Below are positions 18,826 through 27,446 of a stretch of 64,000 nucleotides of DNA, piece by piece. Both the position numbers and the translations under genes were made by a program. A model generated the notes under the pieces. The model was not told the origin of the DNA and did not search any database. It was given only the letters and a program-made list of their open reading frames with translations. The stretch is from Chitinivibrionales bacterium (GTDB lineage Bacteria; Fibrobacterota; Chitinivibrionia; Chitinivibrionales; WJKA01): assembly GCA_014728295.1 (NCBI GenBank), contig WJLW01000052.1, forward strand, positions 23,582-87,581, read 5' to 3'. Each line of letters opens with the position of its first letter. The stretch's first letter is position 1.

Positions 18826-19962
18826 ATTAAACTGCATGAGTATCAGTCAAGAGAATTGCTTGCCGAATTCGGCATCCCCGTTCCCGACGGTCACGTAGCA
18901 CAAACGCCGGATGAAGCCGAACTGGCGGCCCGGCGTCTCGGCGGCAAAGCGGTTATTAAAGCGCAGGTGCTCACCGGGGGCAGAGGCAAAGCAGGGGGTG
19001 TCAAACCGGCCCAAAGCCCGGAGGATGCACACCGGGCGGCCGATGCGATTCTGGGCATGGACATCAAAGGCCATACCGTCAACAAGGTTCTGGTCGGCAG
19101 GCTGCTTGACATCACAGAAGAATACTATGCATCCGTCACCATCGACCGCACAAACAAGCGTATCGTTTTCATAATCAGTGCGGCGGGCGGCGTTGACATC
19201 GAGTTGGTTGCCGCGCAGACTCCCGGTCGAATTATTACCATCGGCGCGAGCCCTCTCGAAGGCCCGTTCAAAGACGAGTTGCTTGCGCATTTGATTGACC
19301 TGTTCCCTTCCGAAAATCTCGCCCACGAAGCCGCCGCTGTCCTGCTCAAAATGTACCAGCTCTTCATCGAAAAGGATTGTTCGCTCGTGGAAGTCAACCC
19401 GCTCGTTATCACCCGCGACGGTTCGATGATCGCTGCCGATGCAAAAATTCTGCTTGACGATAACGGCTTGTACAAGCATCCCGAACTCGAGCGGCTCCGC
19501 AACATGGAAGAGTACAGCGAAGATGAAACCCTGGCCCGCAAAGCCGGCCTCAGCTTTGTCAGTCTTGAGGGGACGGTTGGCTGTATGGTCAACGGCGCGG
19601 GCCTGGCCATGGCCACAATGGACGTCATCAAGCATTTCGGCGGGAGTCCGGCCAACTTTCTGGACGTGGGGGGCAGCTCCAATCCGCAGAAAGTAATTGA
19701 TGCACTCAGCATCATCCTGCGCAACACACATCTCAGGGCGGTCCTCATCAACATTTTCGGCGGCATCACGCGCTGTGATGATATTGCCGGAGGGATTCTT
19801 GCGGCACGCGAGCAGCTTGACATCAGCGTGCCGGTGATCATCAGGCTGATCGGCACCAACCAGCAGGAGGGGCAGGACCTGCTGCAAAGTGCGGGCATGA
19901 TCGCCAAATCCGACATGACCGACGCGGTAACCAGCGTTGTTGAAAGTGTAAATAAGGGATAA
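18826..19962 (+). CDS. sucC: Succinyl-CoA synthetase (ADP-forming), beta subunit
   Basis: The protein is recognisable from its N-terminus KLHEYQSRELL, the ATP-grasp stretch KAQVLTGGRGKAGGVK, EVNPLVIT, and NGAGLAMATMDVIKHFGG with FLDVGG. It binds the nucleotide and, with SucD, converts succinyl-CoA to succinate with ATP formation. The start is unusual: the best match of ribosome site and family N-terminus gives ATT as initiation codon. Alternatives are the CTG at 18832 or a TTG at 18802 upstream of the ribosome site. The length (378 aa) is normal for SucC. It is coupled to sucD by a 6-bp gap. Confidence 0.94.
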   Translation: MKLHEYQSRELLAEFGIPVPDGHVAQTPDEAELAARRLGGKAVIKAQVLTGGRGKAGGVKPAQSPEDAHRAADAILGMDIKGHTVNKVLVGRLLDITEEYYASVTIDRTNKRIVFIISAAGGVDIELVAAQTPGRIITIGASPLEGPFKDELLAHLIDLFPSENLAHEAAAVLLKMYQLFIEKDCSLVEVNPLVITRDGSMIAADAKILLDDNGLYKHPELERLRNMEEYSEDETLARKAGLSFVSLEGTVGCMVNGAGLAMATMDVIKHFGGSPANFLDVGGSSNPQKVIDALSIILRNTHLRAVLINIFGGITRCDDIAGGILAAREQLDISVPVIIRLIGTNQQEGQDLLQSAGMIAKSDMTDAVTSVVESVNKG

Positions 19963-19968
19963 ACCACC

Positions 19969-20829
19969 GTGAGTATTTTAGTCGATGCGAACACCAGGGT
20001 CATTGTACAGGGTATCACCGGCAGGGACGGATCGTTTCACGCCCGGGCCATGCGCGACTACGGCACTTGCGTTGTGGGCGGAGTCACCCCGGGCAAAGGC
20101 GGGCAGGATGTTGACGGTATGCCGGTATACAACGGCGTTGCCCAAGCGCGGCAGGCAACCGGCGCGCATTGCAGCGTGATTTTCGTTCCCGCCCGATTTG
20201 CCACCAGCGCCATTATCGAAGCGGCGGATGCGGGCATCGAACTGATTGTCTGTATCAGCGAAGGCGTGCCGGTCATCGAGATGGTTCGCAATTATCACTA
20301 CGTGAAAAAGGCCGGCTCACGATTGATCGGCCCCAATTGTCCGGGAGTCATTTCCCCGGGATTGTGCAAGGTCGGTATTATGCCGGCACACATACACCGT
20401 CCCGGATCGGTGGGCGTCATCTCACGCAGCGGCACTCTGACCTATGAGGTCGTGCAGAATCTGACTTCGCATGGACTCGGCCAATCAACCTGTATCGGTA
20501 TTGGCGGTGATCCGATTATCGGCACGGGATTCACCGACCTGCTGGAAATGTTCGAACGCGACCCGCACACCGACTCGATCGTTTTGATTGGCGAAATCGG
20601 TGGCGAAGATGAAGAGCTTGCCGCCGAATTTATTGCCGATACGATATCCAAAAAGGTGGTGTCGTTTATTTCCGGCCGCACGGCTCCGCCCGGAAAGCGA
20701 ATGGGGCATGCGGGCGCCATTATTTCCGGGGGCAAAGGCGGCGCGCAAAGTAAAGTTGAAGCGCTCGTCGGGGCCGGGGTAACAGTAGTTGACAGACCGG
20801 ACCAAATCGCAAAGGCATTACAGAATTAA
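19969..20829 (+). CDS. sucD: Succinyl-CoA synthetase, alpha subunit
   Basis: A 286-residue CoA-binding subunit starting at GTG, 9 bp after an AAGGGA site. Motifs are [16 protein letters not shown] (CoA Rossmann loop), the PNCPGVI segment, [13 protein letters not shown], and [15 protein letters not shown] with the His that is phosphorylated during catalysis. It forms a heterodimer or heterotetramer with SucC. It lies 6 bp after sucC and 20 bp before sucA in the TCA operon. Confidence 0.96.
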   Translation: MSILVDANTRVIVQGITGRDGSFHARAMRDYGTCVVGGVTPGKGGQDVDGMPVYNGVAQARQATGAHCSVIFVPARFATSAIIEAADAGIELIVCISEGVPVIEMVRNYHYVKKAGSRLIGPNCPGVISPGLCKVGIMPAHIHRPGSVGVISRSGTLTYEVVQNLTSHGLGQSTCIGIGGDPIIGTGFTDLLEMFERDPHTDSIVLIGEIGGEDEELAAEFIADTISKKVVSFISGRTAPPGKRMGHAGAIISGGKGGAQSKVEALVGAGVTVVDRPDQIAKALQN

Positions 20830-20849
20830 AACGGAGTCTGCCGTACGGA

Positions 20850-23609
20850 ATGAGCAATGATACCTACATCGAAAACTTATACAGACAATGGGCCGACAAT
20901 CCCCGTTCGGTCAACGAAGAATGGAACCGTTTCTTCACCGATTCCCAGCAGAAAAACGGATCGGCCTCGGTGGGAGAAATTACCGCCGGCTTATCCGTAA
21001 ATTCCTTTGACTATAAACAAGCCCGGGTCAACAGCCTGCTGTGGGCCTTTCGGGACGTTGGCTACATTTACGCCAAAATCAATCCGCTTGGCGGTGATTA
21101 TTCGATAGATCACAACTATCTGCCGCACGAAATTCCCGGTCTATACGAAAAACTGGATCCTGCCGCATTCGATTTGTCGAAAGAAGACATGAACGGCATT
21201 TTCAGCGCCGGCCGGGCCATGCAGCCCGATAAAGCGCCGCTGCGCGAGATAATCCCGGCGTTTCAGCAAACGTATTGCTCTTCAATCGGCGTAGAGTTTC
21301 TGCACATCCAGAACAAGCAAATTCGTCGCTGGTTGATTGACAAAATGGAATCAACCCGCAATCGGATCCGGCTTACCGCCGGGCAACGCCGGAAAATATT
21401 ACGCGACCTGATTCGCACCGAAGAGCTTGAGCATTCGCTGCACACCTTTTTCATCGGTCAAAAGCGATTCTCGCTGGAAGGCGCCGAGGGAGTGATTCCC
21501 GCACTGCATTTTCTGGTAGACAGCGCCCAGAAATTCAGGATCACCGATATCGTTATGGGTACAACTCATCGCGGCCGGCTGTCAATTCTCACCACGATTT
21601 TGAAAATGTCGCCCGAGGAGCTCTTTGCCAAATTCGAGGAAAATTTCCAGCCGGGCATGTACGGGGGCGCCGGTGATGTGAAATATCACATCGGATTCGA
21701 CATCAATCATATGCATACCGACGGCACCACGGTGCATGTGAGCATCAATGCCAACCCCAGTCACCTCGAATCGGTAGATCCGGTGGTGCAGGGCAAGGCC
21801 CGCGGGCTGCAAAAGAAAAAGGGCGACACGAATCGAACCCATGTCGTACCGGTTCTACTCCACGGAGATGCCGCTTTTTCGGGACAGGGGATTGTTGCCG
21901 AGACGCTTAATCTCTCCCGCCTGGAAGGCTACCGGACCGGGGGAACGATTCATATCATCATCAACAACCAGATCGGCTTTACGACGCCGTCCCGCAGTGC
22001 ACGCTCATCGATTTTTCCAACGGATGTCGCCAAGATGCTGCCGGTACCAATCTTTCATGTCAACGGTGACGATCCCGAGGCCCTTGTGCACGTGGTCGAG
22101 CTGGCATTGCAGTATCGGCAGCATTTCGCACAGGATGTGGTTATTGACATTTTTACCTTTCGCAGACATGGTCACAACGAGGGTGATGAGCCGTCGTTCA
22201 CCCATCCCCGCATGTACAAGCTGATCGACAGTCATCCCGGCGTGACGGTGAAATACGCTGAAAAGCTGGTGCAGGAGAAGATCGTTTCCGAGCACGAAAT
22301 TTCCGACACGCGCAAAGAGTACGGCTCAATGTTCAAAGCGGCATTGGAACGTACGCGCACCAATAATTTCAAGCCGACCAATACAACTCAGGGACCGTCC
22401 TGGGATGTGCTTGAGCGCAGATATTCACACAAGCCAATTGTTACCGGGGTGAACAAAGAAAAGTTGCTCGAAATTGCGGATCACCTGACTGCGCTTCCCG
22501 ACAAATTCAACGTGCATCCCAAGCTGGCGCGTATCATAGCGGGCAAAGCAGAGATGCTGAAGAAAAAAGGCGTGGTTGACTGGGCCTTTGCCGAAAGCCT
22601 TGCCTTCGGATCACTGCTCACCGAAGGCGTTGACATACGCTTGAGTGGCCAGGACTGTTGCCGGGGAACCTTTTCACAGCGGCACCTGACATGGTGGGAC
22701 CACGAAAGTCCCATCCCGCAGCACTACACGCCGCTCAGACATCTCGGCGCGGGGCAGGCCGGCTTTTCGGTGTACGACAGCCCGTTGTCCGAGTATTCGG
22801 TGCTTGGCTTCGAGTACGGTTACTCGCTGATCAATCCGCACGCGCTGACAATCTGGGAAGCTCAATTCGGCGATTTTTGCAACGGTGCGCAAGTGATAAT
22901 TGACAATTATCTTGTCTCTGCAGAGAGCAAATGGGACCGCCTCAGCGGGCTGGTGCTGCTCTTGCCGCACGGCTATGAAGGTCAGGGCCCCGATCATTCC
23001 AGCGCACATCTCGCCCGCTTTTTGCAGCTCTGCGCAGGCGATAACATTCAGGTGGTGAATGCAACGACGCCGGCACAGTACTTTCACCTGCTGCGTCGAC
23101 AAATGAAACGCAGCTTCCGCAAACCGCTCATCATCATGGCGCCCAAAAGCCTGTTGCGGCACCCGCAGGCTGTTTCGCCATTTGAAGACCTGACACAGGG
23201 TGCATTCAGTGAAGTGCTGGATGATCCGGAAAACCCCGCTCATTCGCGCAAACTCGTCTTCTGCAGCGGCAAGGTGTACTACGACATCATGCAGGCCCGA
23301 ACCGAGCGCAATGACAAGCGCCTCGCCGTCATCAGACTAGAGCAGCTTTATCCAATCAAGGTCGAAGAAGTCAAGAATATTCTGGAGAAATATCCGTCTG
23401 TTCAGCAGGTGTGCTGGTTTCAGGAGGAGCACAGGAATTATGGCGCGTGGTCGTACCTGTGCGAGCAATTCCGGGAAGCCTTCCCCGGACTGGACCTTAC
23501 CTATACCGGGCGCCGGGAGGGTTCGAGCAGCGCGACCGGAATGTACAAAAAGCATCTTGCCGAACAGCGGGAAATCATGCGCCGGCTTTTTGAGGAAGAT
23601 GATGCATAA
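20850..23609 (+). CDS. sucA: 2-oxoglutarate dehydrogenase E1 component
   Basis: A 919-residue thiamine-diphosphate enzyme. The N-terminal segment YIENLYRQWADNPRSVNEEWNRFF is the E2-docking peptide typical of SucA. Later come TDIVMGTTHRGRLSIL, the ThDP/Mg motif around HGDAAFSGQGIVAETLN...INNQIGFTT, and in the C-terminal half EYGYSLINPHALTIWEAQFGDF and LLPHGYEGQGPDHSSAHLARFLQL. It decarboxylates 2-oxoglutarate and loads succinyl onto the lipoyl arm of E2. Its size and motifs are those of an aerobic oxidative TCA enzyme, against a purely reductive or incomplete cycle. sucB follows after 18 bp. Confidence 0.96.
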   Translation: MSNDTYIENLYRQWADNPRSVNEEWNRFFTDSQQKNGSASVGEITAGLSVNSFDYKQARVNSLLWAFRDVGYIYAKINPLGGDYSIDHNYLPHEIPGLYEKLDPAAFDLSKEDMNGIFSAGRAMQPDKAPLREIIPAFQQTYCSSIGVEFLHIQNKQIRRWLIDKMESTRNRIRLTAGQRRKILRDLIRTEELEHSLHTFFIGQKRFSLEGAEGVIPALHFLVDSAQKFRITDIVMGTTHRGRLSILTTILKMSPEELFAKFEENFQPGMYGGAGDVKYHIGFDINHMHTDGTTVHVSINANPSHLESVDPVVQGKARGLQKKKGDTNRTHVVPVLLHGDAAFSGQGIVAETLNLSRLEGYRTGGTIHIIINNQIGFTTPSRSARSSIFPTDVAKMLPVPIFHVNGDDPEALVHVVELALQYRQHFAQDVVIDIFTFRRHGHNEGDEPSFTHPRMYKLIDSHPGVTVKYAEKLVQEKIVSEHEISDTRKEYGSMFKAALERTRTNNFKPTNTTQGPSWDVLERRYSHKPIVTGVNKEKLLEIADHLTALPDKFNVHPKLARIIAGKAEMLKKKGVVDWAFAESLAFGSLLTEGVDIRLSGQDCCRGTFSQRHLTWWDHESPIPQHYTPLRHLGAGQAGFSVYDSPLSEYSVLGFEYGYSLINPHALTIWEAQFGDFCNGAQVIIDNYLVSAESKWDRLSGLVLLLPHGYEGQGPDHSSAHLARFLQLCAGDNIQVVNATTPAQYFHLLRRQMKRSFRKPLIIMAPKSLLRHPQAVSPFEDLTQGAFSEVLDDPENPAHSRKLVFCSGKVYYDIMQARTERNDKRLAVIRLEQLYPIKVEEVKNILEKYPSVQQVCWFQEEHRNYGAWSYLCEQFREAFPGLDLTYTGRREGSSSATGMYKKHLAEQREIMRRLFEEDDA

Positions 23610-23627
23610 CGGATATCGAGGGTTATT

Positions 23628-24839
23628 ATGAGCACAAACATTGCAGTCCCATCTGTTGGAGAATCGATCACCGGCGGCATGCTGACCACGTGGCTCAAAG
23701 GCGATGGCGAATATGTCACCGAGGGCGATGAGATTTTCGAGCTGGAAACCGAAAAAACCTCGATGAATATTCCTGCACCGGTATCCGGCGTGTTGAAGCG
23801 CACTGTTGATGAAGGTTCGGAGGTGGAAACTGGTCAGGTTGTTGGTGAAATTGACGAAAGCGCACCTGCCGCACCAGGGCGGGATGCGCACCCCAAAACC
23901 GACGAAGCGCCCGCCTCACCAGCCTCGCACGATGCGCTTTCCCCTGCAGTCAGGCGCGTCGTGGATGAGCACCAGCTTAATCCGGCTGCAATTGAAGGAA
24001 CGGGAAAAGACGGCCGCATTACCAAAGCCGACGCGTTGGACGCCGTGAATCGTAACTCAGCGGCATCCGCACCACAACCAGCCGCACAGCCCTCCCCGGC
24101 GCCCGTACCGGCGCGTCAGCCGGCGGCATCCCGTGAAGAGCGCGACGAAGATGTTGTCAAAATGACCATGATTCGCAAAAAAACGGCTGCTCGTCTGATC
24201 GAAGCCAGGCGCAATGCCGCGCATCTGACGACGTTCAACGAAATTGACATGCACAAAGTCATGGCAATTCGGTCCGAGCACAAAGACGATTTCGAAAAAG
24301 AGCACGGCATTCGCATCGGGTTTATGTCGTTTTTCGTCAAGGCATGCTGCCAGGCGCTCAAAACGTTCCCCCCGGTCAATGCCATGATCGAGGGAGACGA
24401 TGTTCATTACCATCACTACTATGATATCGGCGTGGCTATTTCCCTGGAAAGAGGGCTCATCGTGCCGGTGATTCGTGATGCCGACAAGCTGAGCTTCGCC
24501 GGCATCGAAAACGCTATTTCCTCGCTTGCCCGGCGCGCCAAAGACAAATCGCTGACCCCCCAGGAGCTGACCGGCGGGACCTTTACCATCACTAACGGCG
24601 GGGTATTCGGCTCGCTTCTTTCAACTCCGATCCCGGCCTATCCGCAGGTGGCAATTTTGGGAATGCACACGATAAAAAAACGCCCCGTCGTTGTCGATGA
24701 CGAAATTGTCATTCGGCCGATGATGTATGTTGCGCTTACCTATGATCACCGCATCATTGACGGGCGCGATGCCATCGGATTCCTGAACAAGGTGAAGGAA
24801 TTCATCGAAGATCCCGACAAATTACTGTTGGAAATGTGA
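23628..24839 (+). CDS. sucB: Dihydrolipoamide succinyltransferase, E2 of 2-oxoglutarate dehydrogenase
   Basis: Three domains are visible in 403 residues. A single lipoyl domain has the modified Lys in ETEKTSM (about residue 45). After an Ala/Pro-rich linker comes the peripheral E1/E3-binding domain (LSPAVRRVVDEHQL...GRITKADAL), and after a second Ala/Pro linker the catalytic domain with the active-site His in TYDHRIIDGRDA. It transfers succinyl from lipoyl-Lys to CoA and forms the core of the complex. The neighbours sucA upstream and lpd 7 bp downstream supply E1 and E3, and support succinyl- over acetyltransferase identity. Confidence 0.95.
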   Translation: MSTNIAVPSVGESITGGMLTTWLKGDGEYVTEGDEIFELETEKTSMNIPAPVSGVLKRTVDEGSEVETGQVVGEIDESAPAAPGRDAHPKTDEAPASPASHDALSPAVRRVVDEHQLNPAAIEGTGKDGRITKADALDAVNRNSAASAPQPAAQPSPAPVPARQPAASREERDEDVVKMTMIRKKTAARLIEARRNAAHLTTFNEIDMHKVMAIRSEHKDDFEKEHGIRIGFMSFFVKACCQALKTFPPVNAMIEGDDVHYHHYYDIGVAISLERGLIVPVIRDADKLSFAGIENAISSLARRAKDKSLTPQELTGGTFTITNGGVFGSLLSTPIPAYPQVAILGMHTIKKRPVVVDDEIVIRPMMYVALTYDHRIIDGRDAIGFLNKVKEFIEDPDKLLLEM

Positions 24840-24846
24840 TACGCTT

Positions 24847-26271
24847 ATGCAGACCACGACCCATTTCGACGTATGCATTATCGGTTCCGGCCCGGGAGGC
24901 TATGTTGCCGCTATCAGGGCGGCCCAACTGGGCATGTCGGTGGCGGTGGTCGAAAAGCGGGGTTGTTTCGGCGGAACCTGTCTGAATATTGGCTGCATTC
25001 CTTCCAAGGCTATGCTCGACTCAAGCGAAAAATATCATACCGCCGGCGCCACTTTTGCCCGTCACGGAATTATAGCCGACAACCTACGTATCGATCTGGC
25101 GACGATGATGTCGCGCAAGGAAAAAGTTGTGCAGACGCTTGTCGACGGCGTCGCCGCGCTGCTCAAAAGCAACCACATCACTACTTTCAGCGGCATCGGG
25201 CGGATTGCGTCGGCCGACACGGTGACGGTGTTGACGCCCGATGGTAACATAAGTGTTCACGCCGGTTCCATAATCCTCGCCACCGGAAGCGTTCCAGCAC
25301 AACTGCCGGCGCTGCCGGTTGATCACGAATTGATTGTAGATTCGACCGACGCGCTCTCGTTGGACCGGGTGCCGCGCCATCTGGTCGTGGTGGGCGGCGG
25401 CATTATCGGCGTGGAGTTGGCCAGCGTCTGGGCCCGTCTCGGTGCGCAGACGTCAATTATCGAAAAGATGCCGCAGCTTGCACCGGGAATGGATACGCAA
25501 ATCGCACGCTCCCTGCAACGCTCACTTGCCGGGCTGGGCATCAGCATGCACCTCGAAGCTCAGGTAGTCGAATGCAAGCGGCAGGCAAAAACTGCTGTTT
25601 TGCAGGCGAAGACAAAAGACGGGCGTATCGTTGATTTTCCGGCAGACAAAATCCTCATTGCCGTAGGGAGGAGGCCGTTTACCGATGGACTCGGCAATGA
25701 TCGTGTCGGCATTGAACTCAACGAATCGACCGGCAGAATTATGGTTGACAAGGGCTATCAGACGTCGTGCCGCGGCGTCTATGCAATCGGCGACCTGGTC
25801 CACGGTCCCATGCTGGCCCATAAGGCTGAGGACGAAGGCATCGCCGTTGCGGAGCTGCTTGCCGGCAAGCCGGGGCATGTCAATTATGACACCATACCGT
25901 CGGTGATTTACACCAACCCGGAAGTTGCGTATGTGGGCAGGACGCAGGAGGAGTGCCGACAACAAGGCATTGACTATGGGGCAGGGATCTTTCATTTCAA
26001 GGCAAATGGCCGTGCCCTTGCAGCGGACCACGCCGACGGATTCGTCAAAACTCTCGCCGAGAGGGGCTCCGACAGACTTCTTGGCGTCCACATAATTGGC
26101 CCAAACGCCTCCGAGCTCATCGTTGAAGCGGTTACGACCATGGAATACGGCGGCAGCGCTGAAGACATTGCCCGTAGCGTTCACGCGCATCCCACCTATT
26201 CCGAAGCGGTAAGAGAATCCGCCCTCGCAGTTGACGGCAGGGCAATTCACGCGCCGCCCTCAAATTTGTAA
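24847..26271 (+). CDS. lpd: Dihydrolipoyl dehydrogenase (E3)
   Basis: A 474-residue flavoprotein. The FAD loop is CIIGSGPGGYVAAIRAAQLG, the redox-active disulfide is in GGTCLNIGCIPSK, the NAD loop is VVVGGGIIGVELASVWARLGA, YAIGDLVHGPMLAHKAEDEG binds FAD, and the C-terminal HAHPTYSEA carries the catalytic His. It reoxidises dihydrolipoamide and reduces NAD+. As the only E3 in view and placed right after sucB, it belongs to the 2-oxoglutarate dehydrogenase complex and may be shared with others. Confidence 0.96.
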   Translation: MQTTTHFDVCIIGSGPGGYVAAIRAAQLGMSVAVVEKRGCFGGTCLNIGCIPSKAMLDSSEKYHTAGATFARHGIIADNLRIDLATMMSRKEKVVQTLVDGVAALLKSNHITTFSGIGRIASADTVTVLTPDGNISVHAGSIILATGSVPAQLPALPVDHELIVDSTDALSLDRVPRHLVVVGGGIIGVELASVWARLGAQTSIIEKMPQLAPGMDTQIARSLQRSLAGLGISMHLEAQVVECKRQAKTAVLQAKTKDGRIVDFPADKILIAVGRRPFTDGLGNDRVGIELNESTGRIMVDKGYQTSCRGVYAIGDLVHGPMLAHKAEDEGIAVAELLAGKPGHVNYDTIPSVIYTNPEVAYVGRTQEECRQQGIDYGAGIFHFKANGRALAADHADGFVKTLAERGSDRLLGVHIIGPNASELIVEAVTTMEYGGSAEDIARSVHAHPTYSEAVRESALAVDGRAIHAPPSNL

Positions 26272-26297
26272 ACCAATCGATCCAGGAGGTATTCATC

Positions 26298-27440
26298 ATG
26301 GCTGAACAAACGTATGCAAAAGGCCTTGAAGGCGTCGTTGCAGCGGAATCTGACATTTGCCAGATCGACGGAGCTGCCGGAAAGCTTTATTATCGGGGAT
26401 ATTCTCTCGAAGATCTTGCCGCGCATTCTTCATTCGAAGAAGTGACGTATCTGCTCCTCTACGAAAAACTGCCAACCGAGGGGGAGCTGTCCGCATTTGT
26501 TACAACGATGCGCGACCATCGCTCCATTGCCAAGCCTGTTCAGGATGTGATTCGCAGCTTTCCGGCGAGCGGCTCGCTTATGGAGTTGCTTCAGTCGACC
26601 ATATCCTATCTCAGCGGCTACCACGACCATGTCATCAAGCATGATGCGAATTGCAATTGCCGGCAAACGCTACACCAGATTGCTCAACTGGCAACGGTCG
26701 TGGCTGCGTATCATCGGTTCAAGGATGGCAAAGAGTATGTCGCCCCGCACCGGGACCTCAGCCACGGCGCCAACTTTCTCTACATGCTGCGCGGGGCAGA
26801 GCCCGAGGCCTACGAAGGTGAAATCATGGATCGCTGTCTGATACTGCATGCCGAGCACGGGTTCAATGCATCGACATTTACGGCACGGGTTGTTGCTTCC
26901 ACCCTGTCAACCTGCTATTGCAGCATCTCCGCCGCAATCGGGTCATTGTACGGCTCTCTGCACGGCGGGGCCAACGAACGCGTACTCGACACGGTAAACG
27001 AAATCGGCTCGCCCGAAAATGTTGACGACTGGCTCGATAAGGCTTTGGCTGCAAAACGCAAAGTGCCGGGCATGGGACATCGCGTCTATCGCGCCAAAGA
27101 TCCCCGTTCGGTCATTCTGGAAAAGGATTTGCAGTTGGTGTGTGACCGGAAAGGCGATCATAATTTATACGCGATTCTCAAAAAGCTCGAGGCATCTTTC
27201 CGCTCCCGCATGGAAGAGAAAGGCAAGCCGCTGTATCCAAATGTCGACTTTTTCTCAGGCGCCCTGTATAGTCTGCTGGGTATTCCCAAAGAACTGTTTA
27301 CCCCGATCTTTGCAATGTCGCGCTCGGCCGGCTGGCTGGGTCATATTCTCGAACAGCGCAAAGACAACAGACTGTATCGCCCCAAGTGCCTGTTCGTCGG
27401 ACCATCACCGCGGGAGTATGCTCTCATGAGTGAGAGGTAG
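26298..27440 (+). CDS. gltA: Citrate synthase
   Basis: A 380-residue protein with an AGGAGG site before its ATG. Family landmarks are KGLEGVVAAESDICQIDG, YRGYSLEDLA, the LHAEHGFNASTFTARV segment with a catalytic His, GSLYGSLHGGANERV, PGMGHRVYRAKDPR, and the catalytic Asp in VDFFSGALYSLLGIP. The length is that of the short dimeric (Gram-positive or archaeal-like) type, which lacks the long N-terminal extension of NADH-inhibited E. coli GltA. It condenses acetyl-CoA and oxaloacetate. It ends the operon and faces greA only 6 bp away. 2-methylcitrate synthase activity cannot be excluded, but the TCA context favours citrate. Confidence 0.93.
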   Translation: MAEQTYAKGLEGVVAAESDICQIDGAAGKLYYRGYSLEDLAAHSSFEEVTYLLLYEKLPTEGELSAFVTTMRDHRSIAKPVQDVIRSFPASGSLMELLQSTISYLSGYHDHVIKHDANCNCRQTLHQIAQLATVVAAYHRFKDGKEYVAPHRDLSHGANFLYMLRGAEPEAYEGEIMDRCLILHAEHGFNASTFTARVVASTLSTCYCSISAAIGSLYGSLHGGANERVLDTVNEIGSPENVDDWLDKALAAKRKVPGMGHRVYRAKDPRSVILEKDLQLVCDRKGDHNLYAILKKLEASFRSRMEEKGKPLYPNVDFFSGALYSLLGIPKELFTPIFAMSRSAGWLGHILEQRKDNRLYRPKCLFVGPSPREYALMSER

Positions 27441-27446
27441 TTGATT

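Noticed and set aside
18847..19887. 346-codon frame on the minus strand
   Set aside because: Antisense to sucC; it arises from biased third positions.
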